DNA of 50,709 nt from Devosiaceae bacterium (GCA_021648375.1 JAKISW010000021.1:1-50709); one strand, 5' to 3'. Positions 17,446 through 26,952 are shown, numbered from the stretch's first letter. Numbers and translations are program-made. Notes: generated by a model from the sequence alone, not told the origin.

Positions 17446-19119
17446 GTGGCAAAACCTACCGCTAAATCAACGAAAACCACAGCCATACTAAAAAATGGCA
17501 GATGGCCGGCATTTGGTGCCGGCCTTGTGGCTCTGCTGGTGGGCATGCCAATAATTTCCCTGATAGTCATGGCGGCAGGGGGCGATCTGCAAAGCCTAAT
17601 CGCTCTTAGTTCAACAGTTTTACCAAAAGCTGCATGGACCACCTTATTACTATTAATCGGGTTGGCGATTATCGCCGGATCAATCGGGGCAATTTCAGCC
17701 TGGCTTACGTGTTTTTTTGAATTTCCGGGACGTAAAATTTTTACATGGGCACTAATGTTGCCGCTGGCCGTGCCGACTTATATCAGCGCCTATACTTTTA
17801 CCGAGTTTTTTACATTTACCGGACCGGTTCAATCTCTAGTGCGCCAGATTGGCGGATTTGGTTCGGCGCGCGAATATTGGTTTCCTGAAATTCGATCCCT
17901 TGGAGGGGCAGTTCTGGTATTGTCTCTGGTTCTTTACCCATATGTTTATCTTAGTGTTCGTGCGCTGTTTGTTGTGCAGGGTCGACGGGGCATCGAAGCC
18001 GGGGTAATGCTTGGGGCAAATCAATTGCGTATTCTCACCTCAATATTACTGCCCCTGGCGCGGCCGGCGCTGGCGTTGGGAATAATTTTGGTGATGATGG
18101 AGGCAATAAACGATATCGGCGCTATGGAATATCTTGGTGTTCAGACCCTGACATTTTCCATATTCTCCATCTGGGTAAATCAGGGAGATGCGGCAGGCTC
18201 TGCTCAATTGGCTCTTGTTCTGTTATTTTTGATGCTGACGCTAATCGGCTTTGAAAGATGGATAAGGCGCAAGCAGCGCTTTAATGATACAAGGCAATCA
18301 TCACAGCTTTTGTTTGAACGCATAAAACTTAGCGGCTGGAAGGCATTTGGGGCGACAATTTTATGCCTTGTTCCGGTCGGTCTTGGCTTTGGAGTTCCCT
18401 TTATAATTCTTGGAAATTATGCCAGCCGATACCTTACGTCAGGGTTCAGTCAGCGGATGATTGAAGCATTGACAACCAGCATAATTCTGGCAGCAATTGC
18501 TGCCCTGATAACCGTGGTGCTGGCGGTGTTCCTAAGCTATGCCGTGCGGATAAGGGGTACAAAATTTACCGGCTTTATGGTGCGTTTCGCCTCTGTTGGC
18601 TATGCATTACCGGGTACAATTATTGCGCTGGGAATATTTTTGCCAATTGCAAACTTTGATAATTTTGTTGATGCTTACATGCGTCAATGGTTTGGAATAT
18701 CCACCGGACTTTTGATAACCGGGTCAGGGGCAACCCTGATTTATGCCTATGTCGTCAGGTTCATGGCGGTGGCAGAAGGATCCATTGATGCGGGTTTTAA
18801 AAAAATATCGCCAAATCTGGATGACGCTGCAAAATGCTTTGGTTATTCGCGCTGGCAGACTTTGAGAATTATCCTGCTGCCACTATTAAAGCCCGCCATC
18901 ATCACCGCCGCATTGCTGGTATTTATCGATAGTTTAAAAGAGCTTTCAGCCACCTTGATGTTGCGCCCGTTCGGCATTGAAACCACCGCCATATATATCC
19001 ATGACTTAGCTTCCAGAGGGCGGATCGAACAGGCAGGAATTGCCTCTTTGCTGTTGGTGCTGGTGGGAATTATCCCAGTTATTATTCTTTCACGTTCAAT
19101 GGCCTCGGACAAAGATTAA
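17446..19119 (+). CDS. fbpB: Fe(3+) ABC transporter permease, FbpB-like
   Basis: A 557-residue inner-membrane permease with two fused transport domains and about 12 membrane helices, the usual form and length for FbpB/SfuB. Each half has a coupling-loop segment: GIEAGVMLGANQLRILTSILLPLARPAL near 183 and NLDDAAKCFGYSRWQTLRIILLPLLKPAI near 455. The start is GTG 17446. The C-terminus ends with a normal last helix (SLLLVLVGIIPVIILSRS), which is useful for comparison with the altered copy at 49.5-50.7 kb. It works with the binding protein upstream; the nucleotide-binding partner must be encoded elsewhere. Confidence 0.92.
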   Translation: MAKPTAKSTKTTAILKNGRWPAFGAGLVALLVGMPIISLIVMAAGGDLQSLIALSSTVLPKAAWTTLLLLIGLAIIAGSIGAISAWLTCFFEFPGRKIFTWALMLPLAVPTYISAYTFTEFFTFTGPVQSLVRQIGGFGSAREYWFPEIRSLGGAVLVLSLVLYPYVYLSVRALFVVQGRRGIEAGVMLGANQLRILTSILLPLARPALALGIILVMMEAINDIGAMEYLGVQTLTFSIFSIWVNQGDAAGSAQLALVLLFLMLTLIGFERWIRRKQRFNDTRQSSQLLFERIKLSGWKAFGATILCLVPVGLGFGVPFIILGNYASRYLTSGFSQRMIEALTTSIILAAIAALITVVLAVFLSYAVRIRGTKFTGFMVRFASVGYALPGTIIALGIFLPIANFDNFVDAYMRQWFGISTGLLITGSGATLIYAYVVRFMAVAEGSIDAGFKKISPNLDDAAKCFGYSRWQTLRIILLPLLKPAIITAALLVFIDSLKELSATLMLRPFGIETTAIYIHDLASRGRIEQAGIASLLLVLVGIIPVIILSRSMASDKD

Positions 19120-19130
19120 GGTCTAGACCT
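19119..19130. other. 12-bp palindrome at the fbpB stop
   Basis: AGGTCTAGACCT is a perfect palindrome that begins on the last base of the fbpB stop codon. It lies between the convergent fbpB and aglK genes. No U-tract follows, so terminator function is doubtful. Confidence 0.3.
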
Positions 19131-19160
19131 GAGGAGCGGATCTAATCAGCAAATTTGCAA

Positions 19161-20159
19161 TTATAGCGGCTTACCGTTTTCATCAAACCGGTACAGGTGG
19201 CCTTTTTGGGGGGCAATGGAAACCATATCCCCCGGCTTTTGAGTAGACTTTCCATTCTGGCGCACCACAATTGGCGTCTCTCCACCTATGTCCACATATA
19301 TAAAACTGTCTGAACCAAGGTTTTCCGCATGAATAACCTTGCCGTCCCATTCACCCTTTTTAACAATATCAAGATGTTCGGCTCTGGCTCCCAAAACATG
19401 GGCCTTATTATTTTTTACCAGATCACCGGTAAAGAAATTCATTTTTGGGGAGCCGATAAACCCGGCCACAAAAAGTGAATTGGGGCTGTCATAAAGTTCC
19501 ATGGGGGTGCCAACCTGCTCCACAACGCCATCGCGCAAGACAACAATGCGATCAGCCATGGTCATGGCCTCAACCTGATCATGGGTCACATAAACCATGG
19601 TTGTGTCAGGTAATGAGGCGCTGAGTTCGGCAATTTCCATGCGCATTTGCACACGCAATGCCGCATCCAGGTTTGACAGGGGCTCATCGAACAAAAATAT
19701 TTTCGGATCGCGCACAATCGAGCGCCCAATGGCCACCCTTTGACGCTGACCACCGGAAAGGGCTTTTGGCAGGCGATCCAGATAATCAGTAAGCTGGAGT
19801 TTCTCTGCCGCCTGTAAAACCAGGGTTTTAATTTCGCTTTTTGTCATTCCCTTGAGTTTTAGCGAATAGGCCATGTTATCATAAACGCTCATATGAGGAT
19901 AAAGCGCGTAGGACTGAAAAACCATGGCAATGCCGCGCTTGGAGGGCGCAAGTTCGTTCACCCTTCGCCCGTCAATCTGCATTTCGCCACTGGTTATCTC
20001 CTCAAGACCGGATATGCAGCGCAAAAGCGTAGATTTTCCACAACCGGAAGGGCCGACAAAAACAATAAATTCCCCGGATTTTATGTCCAGATTAATATTT
20101 TTTAAGACATCAACTGAACCAAAGGACTTGTTCAGATCGATAATTTTCAGATCAGTCAT
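19161..20159 (-). CDS. aglK: Alpha-glucoside ABC transporter ATPase
   Basis: A 332-residue ATPase of the MalK/UgpC sugar group: Walker A GPSGCGKS at 37-44, Q-loop FQSYALYPH, signature LSGGQRQR near 135, Walker B IFLFDEPLSNLD, and the switch His in VYVTHDQVEAM. The C-terminal TOBE-like part (ARAEHLDI...PQKGHLYRFDENGKPL) is shorter than in most MalK proteins (about 360). It lies 73 bp downstream of the alpha-glucosidase on the same strand, matching the rhizobial aglEFGAK order. It is therefore assigned to alpha-glucoside uptake and not to the iron permease convergent with it. Confidence 0.9.
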   Translation of the reverse strand: MTDLKIIDLNKSFGSVDVLKNINLDIKSGEFIVFVGPSGCGKSTLLRCISGLEEITSGEMQIDGRRVNELAPSKRGIAMVFQSYALYPHMSVYDNMAYSLKLKGMTKSEIKTLVLQAAEKLQLTDYLDRLPKALSGGQRQRVAIGRSIVRDPKIFLFDEPLSNLDAALRVQMRMEIAELSASLPDTTMVYVTHDQVEAMTMADRIVVLRDGVVEQVGTPMELYDSPNSLFVAGFIGSPKMNFFTGDLVKNNKAHVLGARAEHLDIVKKGEWDGKVIHAENLGSDSFIYVDIGGETPIVVRQNGKSTQKPGDMVSIAPQKGHLYRFDENGKPL

Positions 20160-20232
20160 AAAGTTCCACTCCCGATTTTTTTACCCATAACCTGCCCAAA
20201 CCAGATCTTTGACAAGGTCAATTTGCCGTTAT

Positions 20233-21909
20233 TTATCCATTCAATATACATACAAAGGCCGCAAAGGCAGGCAGGTCAACATTGTGGTTATCTTTGGGAG
20301 CAACCGATCCAGGCGCAAGCTTATCGCTCAAAACCATATTTTGAGGCACCACAAATTTTTGTGCATCTGCCGACATATTAAACGCGCAGATAATTTTTTC
20401 CCCATCCAGTTCGCGAACAAAGGCCAAAACATTTTGCTCACTATCCATAAGTTTTATCGTACCAGTGATCAGGGAGGGATGGTTTTTTCTGAACCGGATA
20501 TATTTACGATAAAATTGCAGCATGGAATCAGTGTTTTTCTGATCCTGCTGATCAACAGCCCGGGCTAAATGATCTCCAGGCACCGGCAGCCAGCTTTTAG
20601 TCGCGGATGTAAATCCACCCAGCGGGGCATTGGCCTGCCAGACCATGGGTGTGCGGCAACCGTCCCGACCTTTGAAATTGGGCCAAAATTCAATACCGTA
20701 CGGGTCAGTCAATTCCTCAAAAGCGATTTCAGCTTCCGTTAATCCCAGCTCTTCCCCCTGATAAATACATACGGAACCACGCATCGAGAGCAACAGCATG
20801 GTGGCGAGGCGCGCAAAGCGTTCCTCGTCACCATGTTTTGACCAGCGCGAAATATGGCGCACCACATCGTGGTTTGAAAACGCCAAGCACTGCCAGCTGC
20901 CAGTGGCCTCATTATCTGCGTCGATTGCACGACGAAAATGCTCTGCTTCAAAATTTCCCCCAAGAAAATCAAAGGTATAGGCCATATGCAGGCGATCATT
21001 TCCGCTCGTATATTGGGCCATCAGTTCATGCTGACGTTGGGCATCGCCGATTTCCCCAACGCTGGTTGCACCGGGAAACTGGTCCAAAAGTTCCCTGATC
21101 CGAGTTAGGAAAGTCAGGTTTTCAGGGCGGGATTTATCAAATATATGATCCTGCAAATTATAGGGATTAACATCCGGGGCAGTGGAAGCATTGTATCTTT
21201 CAGGAGGCACAGGGGGATTTGTCTCAAGACCTTCAGAGTGAAAATAAAAATTTACCGTATCAAGCCTGAAACCATCCACTTTGCGCTCAAGCCAGAATTT
21301 CATTTCACTGAGCAATGCGTCTTGAACTTCAACATTATGAAAGTTCAGGTCAGGCTGGGAGGAGAGAAAATTGTGCATATAATATTGTTTGCGCCGCGGA
21401 TCCCAATGCCATGCGGGGCCGCCAAAAATTGACAACCAGTTGTTGGGCGGCGTGCCATCGGCGCGCGCATCCGCCCATACATACCAATCAGCTCTGGCAT
21501 TGGTTTTGGATTGGCGACTTTCACTAAACCAGCTGTGCTGATCGGAAGAATGGGAAATAACCTGATCAATTATTACCTTGAGACCCAGCCCATGGGCTTT
21601 TTCCACCAATCGGTCAAAATCTTCCATAACACCAAAAATCGGGTCTACATCGCGATAATTGGAGACATCATAGCCAAAATCTTTCATGGGTGAGGTGAAA
21701 AAGGGCGAAATCCAAATGGCATCAACGCCAAGGTCAGCAACATATTCCAACCGCTGACTTATGCCCACAAGATCACCGATACCATCACCATTGTGATCCT
21801 GAAACGATCTGGGATAAATCTGATAAATTACCGCGCCGCGCCACCAATCAATATCTTTGCTGGCGGCGGTAATTTCCTTCTCATCAGATGCGCGATAATC
21901 GTGAATCAT
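20233..21909 (-). CDS. aglA: Alpha-glucosidase, GH13 family
   Basis: A 558-residue cytoplasmic GH13 enzyme of the oligo-1,6-glucosidase/alpha-glucosidase type. The N-terminus reads WWRGAVIYQIYPRSFQDHNGDGIGD. The catalytic residues are the nucleophile Asp in GFRLDTVNF, the acid/base Glu in TSVGEIGDAQ, and the Asp in FSNHDVVRH. No signal peptide is seen. It would hydrolyse imported alpha-glucosides such as sucrose, maltose, trehalose or related osmolyte glucosides; the exact substrate is open. It is transcribed toward aglK, divergent from the LacI regulator, with operator-like palindromes between them. Confidence 0.92.
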   Translation of the reverse strand: MIHDYRASDEKEITAASKDIDWWRGAVIYQIYPRSFQDHNGDGIGDLVGISQRLEYVADLGVDAIWISPFFTSPMKDFGYDVSNYRDVDPIFGVMEDFDRLVEKAHGLGLKVIIDQVISHSSDQHSWFSESRQSKTNARADWYVWADARADGTPPNNWLSIFGGPAWHWDPRRKQYYMHNFLSSQPDLNFHNVEVQDALLSEMKFWLERKVDGFRLDTVNFYFHSEGLETNPPVPPERYNASTAPDVNPYNLQDHIFDKSRPENLTFLTRIRELLDQFPGATSVGEIGDAQRQHELMAQYTSGNDRLHMAYTFDFLGGNFEAEHFRRAIDADNEATGSWQCLAFSNHDVVRHISRWSKHGDEERFARLATMLLLSMRGSVCIYQGEELGLTEAEIAFEELTDPYGIEFWPNFKGRDGCRTPMVWQANAPLGGFTSATKSWLPVPGDHLARAVDQQDQKNTDSMLQFYRKYIRFRKNHPSLITGTIKLMDSEQNVLAFVRELDGEKIICAFNMSADAQKFVVPQNMVLSDKLAPGSVAPKDNHNVDLPAFAAFVCILNG

Positions 21910-21993
21910 GTGTTGGCCCCCCGCCCGTCAAACCCAATGATGTAATTCAATCTGGTTTTTTTAAAAAAAATACGTTCACAAAAAAACGTTACT

Positions 21994-22009
21994 CCAAAAA
22001 CGCTTTTGC
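21994..22009. promoter_or_regulatory. LacI-type operator candidate upstream of aglA
   Basis: CCAAAAACGCTTTTGC is an imperfect CAAAA-CG-TTTTG palindrome 85 bp upstream of the aglA start. It resembles the stronger sites at 22086 and 27037. Likely target of the LacI regulator encoded next to it. Confidence 0.5.
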
Positions 22010-22085
22010 AATCTGCATATTGGTACTTGCCGCAAGCGTCATCCCGATCATACATCGGAGCCTAACGCTATCTTGCTGACAGTTT

Positions 22086-22101
22086 ACCAAAACGTTTTAG
22101 T
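22086..22101. promoter_or_regulatory. LacI-type operator in the aglA-aglR gap
   Basis: ACCAAAACGTTTTAGT contains CCAAAACGTTTTAG, one base from the perfect palindrome CCAAAACGTTTTGG upstream of aglE. The central CG with AAA/TTT arms is typical of LacI-family operators. It could serve both divergent promoters. Confidence 0.65.
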
Positions 22102-22199
22102 AAATTAACATTACCGAATGAAATCCACAAAGGTCAACCGCTGGACATCAGATAATTGAAGATATAGGGAAGTTGGTCATTAACTGATACAGATGGGCC

Positions 22200-23291
22200 A
22201 TGACAAAAGATAAAATCAGCACAAAAGGCAGCCCGGACAAAGCGTCGGGGCCAAAAAAATCCGTCACAATTAAAGATCTGGCGGCGGAACTTGACCTGTC
22301 CATCACCACAATTTCCAGAGCTTTAAACGGATATGATGATGTGGGGGCCAAAACCAGGGAAAGGGTGCGCGAAGCTGCAAAAAAACATGGCTATCGTCCC
22401 AACAGAAATGCCCAGCGGCTGGTCGCCCAACGCACCCACAACATCGCCTGGATACAATCGGATAATGACCAAAAATTCGTTGATCCACATTTTGTTGAGG
22501 TAATGGCGGGGGTATTGCGAGGGGCGCGTATCGGCAATTATGACATAGTTTTGACCAGCGATACCACCGAACATCAAATTGCGGTTTACGACAGATATGT
22601 GCGCGACAATTCTGTGGATGGATTTATTGTTGACCTGCCCCAGCACAATGATCCGCGCATAAAATATCTACTGGATGCCAACAAGCCGTTTATCGCTCAT
22701 TCCAGAGATAATCGAAGCGATGAATATTCGTGGGTGGATACCGACAATCATGGAATCTACAAAAAACTAACCAAATTGCTGATCGCCAATGGGCACAGGC
22801 ATATTGCTTTTTTGAACGGGGATGCAAAATTCACCTTTGCCAGCGCCCGCCAATTAGGAGTTAGCGAAGCACTTGAAGAATTGGATATGGACCCTGCAAC
22901 AGTAAAAACCTTCAACGCGACCCACCCGATGGCAAATGCGGGATATCAATTGACAAAGCAGGCTCTGGCTGATGGCGAGGTAAGCGCGATTTTATATTCG
23001 TCAGCTTTAATGGCGGTCGAGGGCTATGGCGCTCTGGTGCAGGCAGGCAGGCAACCGGGGAAAAATATCAGCATTGCCACCATGGATGACATGCTCAACT
23101 ATCTGGATCTTAGCCCCTATGAGGGCATATTCACTTTTGTCAGATCATCCCTGCGCGAAGCGGGGGAACAATTGGTCAGAGGATTAATCGAGCAGTGCGA
23201 AAACAAATCAGTCCGCAGCCAAACGATAATTCCATCCCGGTTTTTTATTGGCAATGACTTGATCAACCAAGACTTGCAGGAAACTTCTTAA
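22200..23291 (+). CDS. aglR: LacI family transcriptional regulator of the agl operon
   Basis: A 363-residue repressor. The LacI helix-turn-helix is at about 22-75 (VTIKDLAAELDLSITTISRALNGYDDVGAKTRERVREAAKKHGYRPNRNAQRL), with the hinge helix region following. The remainder is a periplasmic-binding-protein-like effector domain (TDNHGIYKKLTKLLIANGHRHIAFLNGD). The gene lies inside the agl cluster on the opposite strand, between aglA and aglG, and CCAAAACGTTTTGG-type sites flank both agl units. It very likely represses them until an alpha-glucoside binds. The symbol is assigned by context. Confidence 0.88.
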   Translation: MTKDKISTKGSPDKASGPKKSVTIKDLAAELDLSITTISRALNGYDDVGAKTRERVREAAKKHGYRPNRNAQRLVAQRTHNIAWIQSDNDQKFVDPHFVEVMAGVLRGARIGNYDIVLTSDTTEHQIAVYDRYVRDNSVDGFIVDLPQHNDPRIKYLLDANKPFIAHSRDNRSDEYSWVDTDNHGIYKKLTKLLIANGHRHIAFLNGDAKFTFASARQLGVSEALEELDMDPATVKTFNATHPMANAGYQLTKQALADGEVSAILYSSALMAVEGYGALVQAGRQPGKNISIATMDDMLNYLDLSPYEGIFTFVRSSLREAGEQLVRGLIEQCENKSVRSQTIIPSRFFIGNDLINQDLQETS

Positions 23292-23301
23292 AGCAAAAAG
23301 A

Positions 23302-24468
23302 TTATTTTACCGAGCCTGCCAAAAGGCCACGGACAAAATATCTTTGCAGGGAAAAGAAAACAATCAGCGGAACTATAATGGAAACAAAGGCTCCCGAAGT
23401 CAGAATCTCCCAATTATTGCCTCTTGAACCCAAAAGCTCCCGCAAGCGCCCGGTCAGCACCAGTGTGCTTTCCGTATTGCCCAAAAATACCGTTGCCACC
23501 AGCAAATCATTCCAGACCCAAAGGAACTGAAAAATTGCAAATGAAGCAAGGGCCGGAAAACTAAGCGGTAAAACCATGGTTGTAAAAATCTTAAAATGAG
23601 AGGCCCCGTCAATGCGGGCCGATTCCATGATTTCGCGAGGCAGTCCAACCATATAATTGCGCAATAAATAGATAGCCAAAGGCAGCCCAAAGGCGGTGTG
23701 CGCCATCCAGACCCCCAGATAGGTTTTTGAATCCCCCCCGGTTATGTTGGCGATAGTATTATACATGCGCAAAACCGGGATCAGTGACATTTGCAATGGA
23801 ACCACAAGCAATCCAACCACAATAGCAACTATCCAGCCGCGACCGGGAAACGACATCCAGGCCAGAGCATAGGCGGCAAAAGCTGCTATCAAAATGGGGA
23901 TAATCGTTGCCGGAATCGTAACGGTGAACGAATTTACAAACGAGCGTCCGATACCCTGAGAAGTCATAACTTCAAAATAATTTTCCAGCGAAAATGTTGG
24001 CGGAATTCCTGCCTCATAGAACAAACGCGGCCCACGCGTGTGGGTGAACCCTGTCTGAGAAACCCACTCATAGGCACCATTTATGGATACCGAAATATCT
24101 CCATTGTCACGAAGGGGAATCGTATCACCAGGCTTGGCCTCATCAAGGGAGTTTGCCGAAGCTCCAAAACTTATAATGGTGCGATTGGAGCCTTGTTTAA
24201 ATAATTCTCCACGAATTACAAACCGGCCGTTTTCTTCAACCTGCGCATCTGACTTTGGTAATCGAAAAACTTCAGTGCGCTCCGTTGTGGTTAAAGCGGT
24301 CCACCAGCCTGATATGGCCAGTTGATCTTTGTCGCGCAGGGAAGAAACCAGAAGGCCCACCGTAGGCAATGTCCAGATTAATACCAAAAATAATAACAGG
24401 GCGTGGGCTCCAGCCCTGCCCCATGTCAATCCTTTAAAAACCTTGCCCTTAAGAGCCTTGGCGATCAT
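23302..24468 (-). CDS. aglG: Alpha-glucoside ABC transporter permease
   Basis: A 388-residue permease of the MalG group. It has an N-terminal helix (about 17-40), then a periplasmic insert of about 130 residues with beta character (VSINGAYEWVSQTGFTHTRG) that is characteristic of AglG/GgtD-type proteins, then five helices. The EAA loop is MESARIDGASHFKIFTTMVLPLSFPAL near 287. The start is ATG 24468 with GGAGG 8 nt upstream, and it overlaps the aglF stop by 4 bp, so the two permeases are coupled. Confidence 0.92.
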   Translation of the reverse strand: MIAKALKGKVFKGLTWGRAGAHALLLFLVLIWTLPTVGLLVSSLRDKDQLAISGWWTALTTTERTEVFRLPKSDAQVEENGRFVIRGELFKQGSNRTIISFGASANSLDEAKPGDTIPLRDNGDISVSINGAYEWVSQTGFTHTRGPRLFYEAGIPPTFSLENYFEVMTSQGIGRSFVNSFTVTIPATIIPILIAAFAAYALAWMSFPGRGWIVAIVVGLLVVPLQMSLIPVLRMYNTIANITGGDSKTYLGVWMAHTAFGLPLAIYLLRNYMVGLPREIMESARIDGASHFKIFTTMVLPLSFPALASFAIFQFLWVWNDLLVATVFLGNTESTLVLTGRLRELLGSRGNNWEILTSGAFVSIIVPLIVFFSLQRYFVRGLLAGSVK

Positions 24469-25478
24469 CGTGTGCCCTCCTCTTTATTGGCCTGCCTGAT
24501 ATTCCAGATCATTATGGGCATCACCGCCAGCATAATGATGATAGCAATGGTTGATCCCCGACCAAAATCGGAGCCTCTAAACATCCAGTCAAACATCAGA
24601 TTTGCCAGAACCTGAGTATCCCACTGGCCATTGGTCATGGCCAGAATAATATCAAAGACTTTTAGCACCTTGATGGTGATCGTAGTCCAGACCACGATAA
24701 TTGTGGGCATAATCTGGGGAATTAGAATGTTGAAAAATATTTGAATGTCGTTGGCGCCATCAATTCTGGCGGCCTCGATTGTCTCTTCTGATACCCCCCT
24801 AAGGGCTGCGGAAAGAATAACCATGGCGAAGCCAACTTCGATCCAGACCAGAATAATCATCAGGAAAACCGAATTCCATATGGGAAGTGTAATCCATGCC
24901 TGCGCCGTGCCGCCCATTCCCTGTACGACAGCATTGAGCAGGCCGATTTGCTCAGTATCAACGCCGCGATAATCATAGATGAATTTCCAGATCACCGAAG
25001 CTCCAACAAATGAAATCGCCATGGGCATGAAAATCAGCGATTTGGCAATATTGCCCCACCATAAACGATCGGCAATGACAGCGATCAGCAGGCCAAGGGC
25101 TGTAGCGGCTGCCGGAACCACAAGCAGCCATAACAGGTTATTAAAAATTGATTGCAAAAAACCCGGATCCTGAAAAGCCCAGATATAGTTGGAAAGTCCA
25201 ATAAACTTTTGGCTGTTTGAATCCATCAGGCTAAGGCGAAGGGTTTCAAAAACCGGATAAACCAGAAACACGCTCAAAAATAACAATGCTGGCGCAAGAA
25301 ACAGCCAAGGCCTGATGGAGGAGCGAGCGCGATCGACTCGGATGGATTGAGAGAGGGAAACGTTCGGCCCGGCCAGCAAAAATCTGTCCAGAAGCCAATT
25401 ACTGCCCCAAAAATAGGCCAATGCAGCCCCGACACCAATCGTTACTGTAAATGCTGCGTTTAATAACTGCTCAAGCAT
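24465..25478 (-). CDS. aglF: Alpha-glucoside ABC transporter permease
   Basis: A 337-residue permease of the MalF group with about eight helices: one at the N-terminus (LNAAFTVTIGVGAALAYFWGSNWLL), the PWLFLAPALLFLSVFLVYPVFETLRLS helix, and a C-terminal core with EAA loop IEAARIDGANDIQIFFNILIPQIMP near 225. I chose ATG 25478, which has AGG 7 nt upstream, over the TTG one codon earlier. It follows aglE after a 178-bp gap that contains a hairpin and direct repeats, which may set the ratio of binding protein to permease. Confidence 0.92.
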   Translation of the reverse strand: MLEQLLNAAFTVTIGVGAALAYFWGSNWLLDRFLLAGPNVSLSQSIRVDRARSSIRPWLFLAPALLFLSVFLVYPVFETLRLSLMDSNSQKFIGLSNYIWAFQDPGFLQSIFNNLLWLLVVPAAATALGLLIAVIADRLWWGNIAKSLIFMPMAISFVGASVIWKFIYDYRGVDTEQIGLLNAVVQGMGGTAQAWITLPIWNSVFLMIILVWIEVGFAMVILSAALRGVSEETIEAARIDGANDIQIFFNILIPQIMPTIIVVWTTITIKVLKVFDIILAMTNGQWDTQVLANLMFDWMFRGSDFGRGSTIAIIIMLAVMPIMIWNIRQANKEEGTR

Positions 25479-25532
25479 CAAAAACCTGATTGAAAGCCAT
25501 TGTTATTTTGCCCCCCTGTTTAACTTGCCCTT

Positions 25533-25564
25533 ATAGTCACCAGTTTAAATAGTCACCAGTTTAA
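25533..25564. repeat. Tandem 16-bp direct repeat in the aglE-aglF gap
   Basis: ATAGTCACCAGTTTAA occurs twice with no spacer (25533-25548 and 25549-25564) and both copies are identical. The function is unknown; it could be a recent slippage duplication. Confidence 0.75.
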
Positions 25565-25596
25565 GTCTTGATCGTAATCTTTACCGATCATGAGAT

Positions 25597-25629
25597 TTCC
25601 CCGGCACTATAAATTTCAAGCGCCGGGAA
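25597..25629 (-). other. Intercistronic hairpin between aglE and aglF
   Basis: TTCCCCGGC and GCCGGGAA pair with one bulged base around a 16-nt loop, 27 bp after the aglE stop. On the transcribed strand no U-run follows, so it looks like an RNA-stabilising or attenuating hairpin of the kind found after malE, not a full terminator. Confidence 0.5.
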
Positions 25630-25656
25630 GAGTTTTTAAAAAACAGTTCTTATGAA

Positions 25657-26952
25657 CTATTTAATGGAATCCCAGCTTTCCTGAATAGCATCGGCAACCG
25701 ATTGCGCATCAGAACCGGAAACATAATCCACCATTCCAGTCCAGAATGATCCAGCACCAATTGCACCGGGCATCAGATCAGAACCGTCAAAGCGGAAAGT
25801 GGTGGCTGAGGCCAAAATCTGGCCAAGGCTACGCAATGTGTCATTGGCGTATTTGGCATTATCCACTCCGGTATGAGGCGTTAAGAAGCCTTCAAGGCCC
25901 ATCCATACTTCATGGGCTTCTGCTGTTCCCAAAAAGCGTACAAATGCCTGAGCTGCTTCGCTATCGTCGGTGATGGCAAACAAGGTGCCGCCGCCGAGAA
26001 CCGGACGACCAAGGTCTTCGGCTTCATAAGCGGGAAAGTAGAAGAAGTCAGCATCTGTGCCAAGTTCTGTTCCATCCGGGAAGAAGGCCGGAATAAACGA
26101 AGCCTGACGATGCAGGTAACAATCAGCCGGAACCGTAAACAGGCCTTTTGGACTGTCGCGGAAATCAGTTGTTCCAACGGCCGCGGCTCCACCTGCCACA
26201 TAGGCATCATTTTTGGCAAATGAGCCAAATGTTTCGATAGCGGCAACAACGCGGGGGTCATTAAACGGAATTGTATTCAAGACCCACTGGTCATAAACTT
26301 CAGGAGACTGGGTGCGCAACATCAGGTCTTCCACCCAATCGGTTGCCGGCCAGCCGGTAGCTCCACCAGAACCCAGGCCTATGCACCAGGGGGTGCCCCC
26401 ATCAGCAACTATCTGATCGGAAAGCGCAATCAGCGCCTCCATTGTCTCAGGCACTTCATACCCTGCATCAGCGAAATTGTCGGGCGAATACCAAACTAAA
26501 GATTTCACATCAGCTTTATAGGGGAAAGCAAACATCTGAGTGTCGCCGTTTTCATCAGCATAGCTGGAAAGATCAACCCAGGACTGACCCGCAGCATAAT
26601 TGGCGCGAACGATGTCGGCAACGTCATTTCCCAACGGTGTCAATAGGCCTTTTGCAGCAAGGTCAGCTGCCAGACCAGGCTGAGGAAACACCGCAATATT
26701 GGGAGGTGATCCCGCCTGAGTATCAATTACGATCTGCTGCTCAAAACTGTCAGAGCCAGCATATTCAACAACAACACCAGTTTTTTCTTCAAACAGGTCC
26801 AGGACTTTTTCAAAGTTTTCTTTATCAGCGGTCAACCAGGGACCAAAGATCGAAAGGGTCTGACCAGAAAGGTCAGACATAGCACTGGCGCCGCCCATCG
26901 AAGCCAGAACCAGAGTTACAGCGGATATCCCCGCCAAAAATTTAGTGTGCAT
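25657..26952 (-). CDS. aglE: Alpha-glucoside ABC transporter substrate-binding protein
   Basis: A 431-residue periplasmic binding protein (SBP_bac_1 type). The start is ATG 26952, with GGAGG 7 nt upstream; the signal peptide is MHTKFLAGISAVTLVLASMGGASA, with cleavage near 24. The mature chain begins SDLSGQTLSIFGPWLTADKENFEKVLDLFEEKTGVVVEYAG and contains WCIGLGSGGATGWPATDWVEDLMLR, as in AglE/GgtB proteins. It is first in the operon and preceded by a perfect LacI-type palindrome at 27037. It should bind alpha-glucosides or glucosylglycerol-like solutes. Confidence 0.93.
   Translation of the reverse strand: MHTKFLAGISAVTLVLASMGGASAMSDLSGQTLSIFGPWLTADKENFEKVLDLFEEKTGVVVEYAGSDSFEQQIVIDTQAGSPPNIAVFPQPGLAADLAAKGLLTPLGNDVADIVRANYAAGQSWVDLSSYADENGDTQMFAFPYKADVKSLVWYSPDNFADAGYEVPETMEALIALSDQIVADGGTPWCIGLGSGGATGWPATDWVEDLMLRTQSPEVYDQWVLNTIPFNDPRVVAAIETFGSFAKNDAYVAGGAAAVGTTDFRDSPKGLFTVPADCYLHRQASFIPAFFPDGTELGTDADFFYFPAYEAEDLGRPVLGGGTLFAITDDSEAAQAFVRFLGTAEAHEVWMGLEGFLTPHTGVDNAKYANDTLRSLGQILASATTFRFDGSDLMPGAIGAGSFWTGMVDYVSGSDAQSVADAIQESWDSIK

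Noticed and set aside
19161..20159. FbpC ATPase for the adjacent iron permease
   Set aside because: It is on the opposite strand, follows aglA in the agl order, and its sequence is of the MalK/UgpC sugar type.
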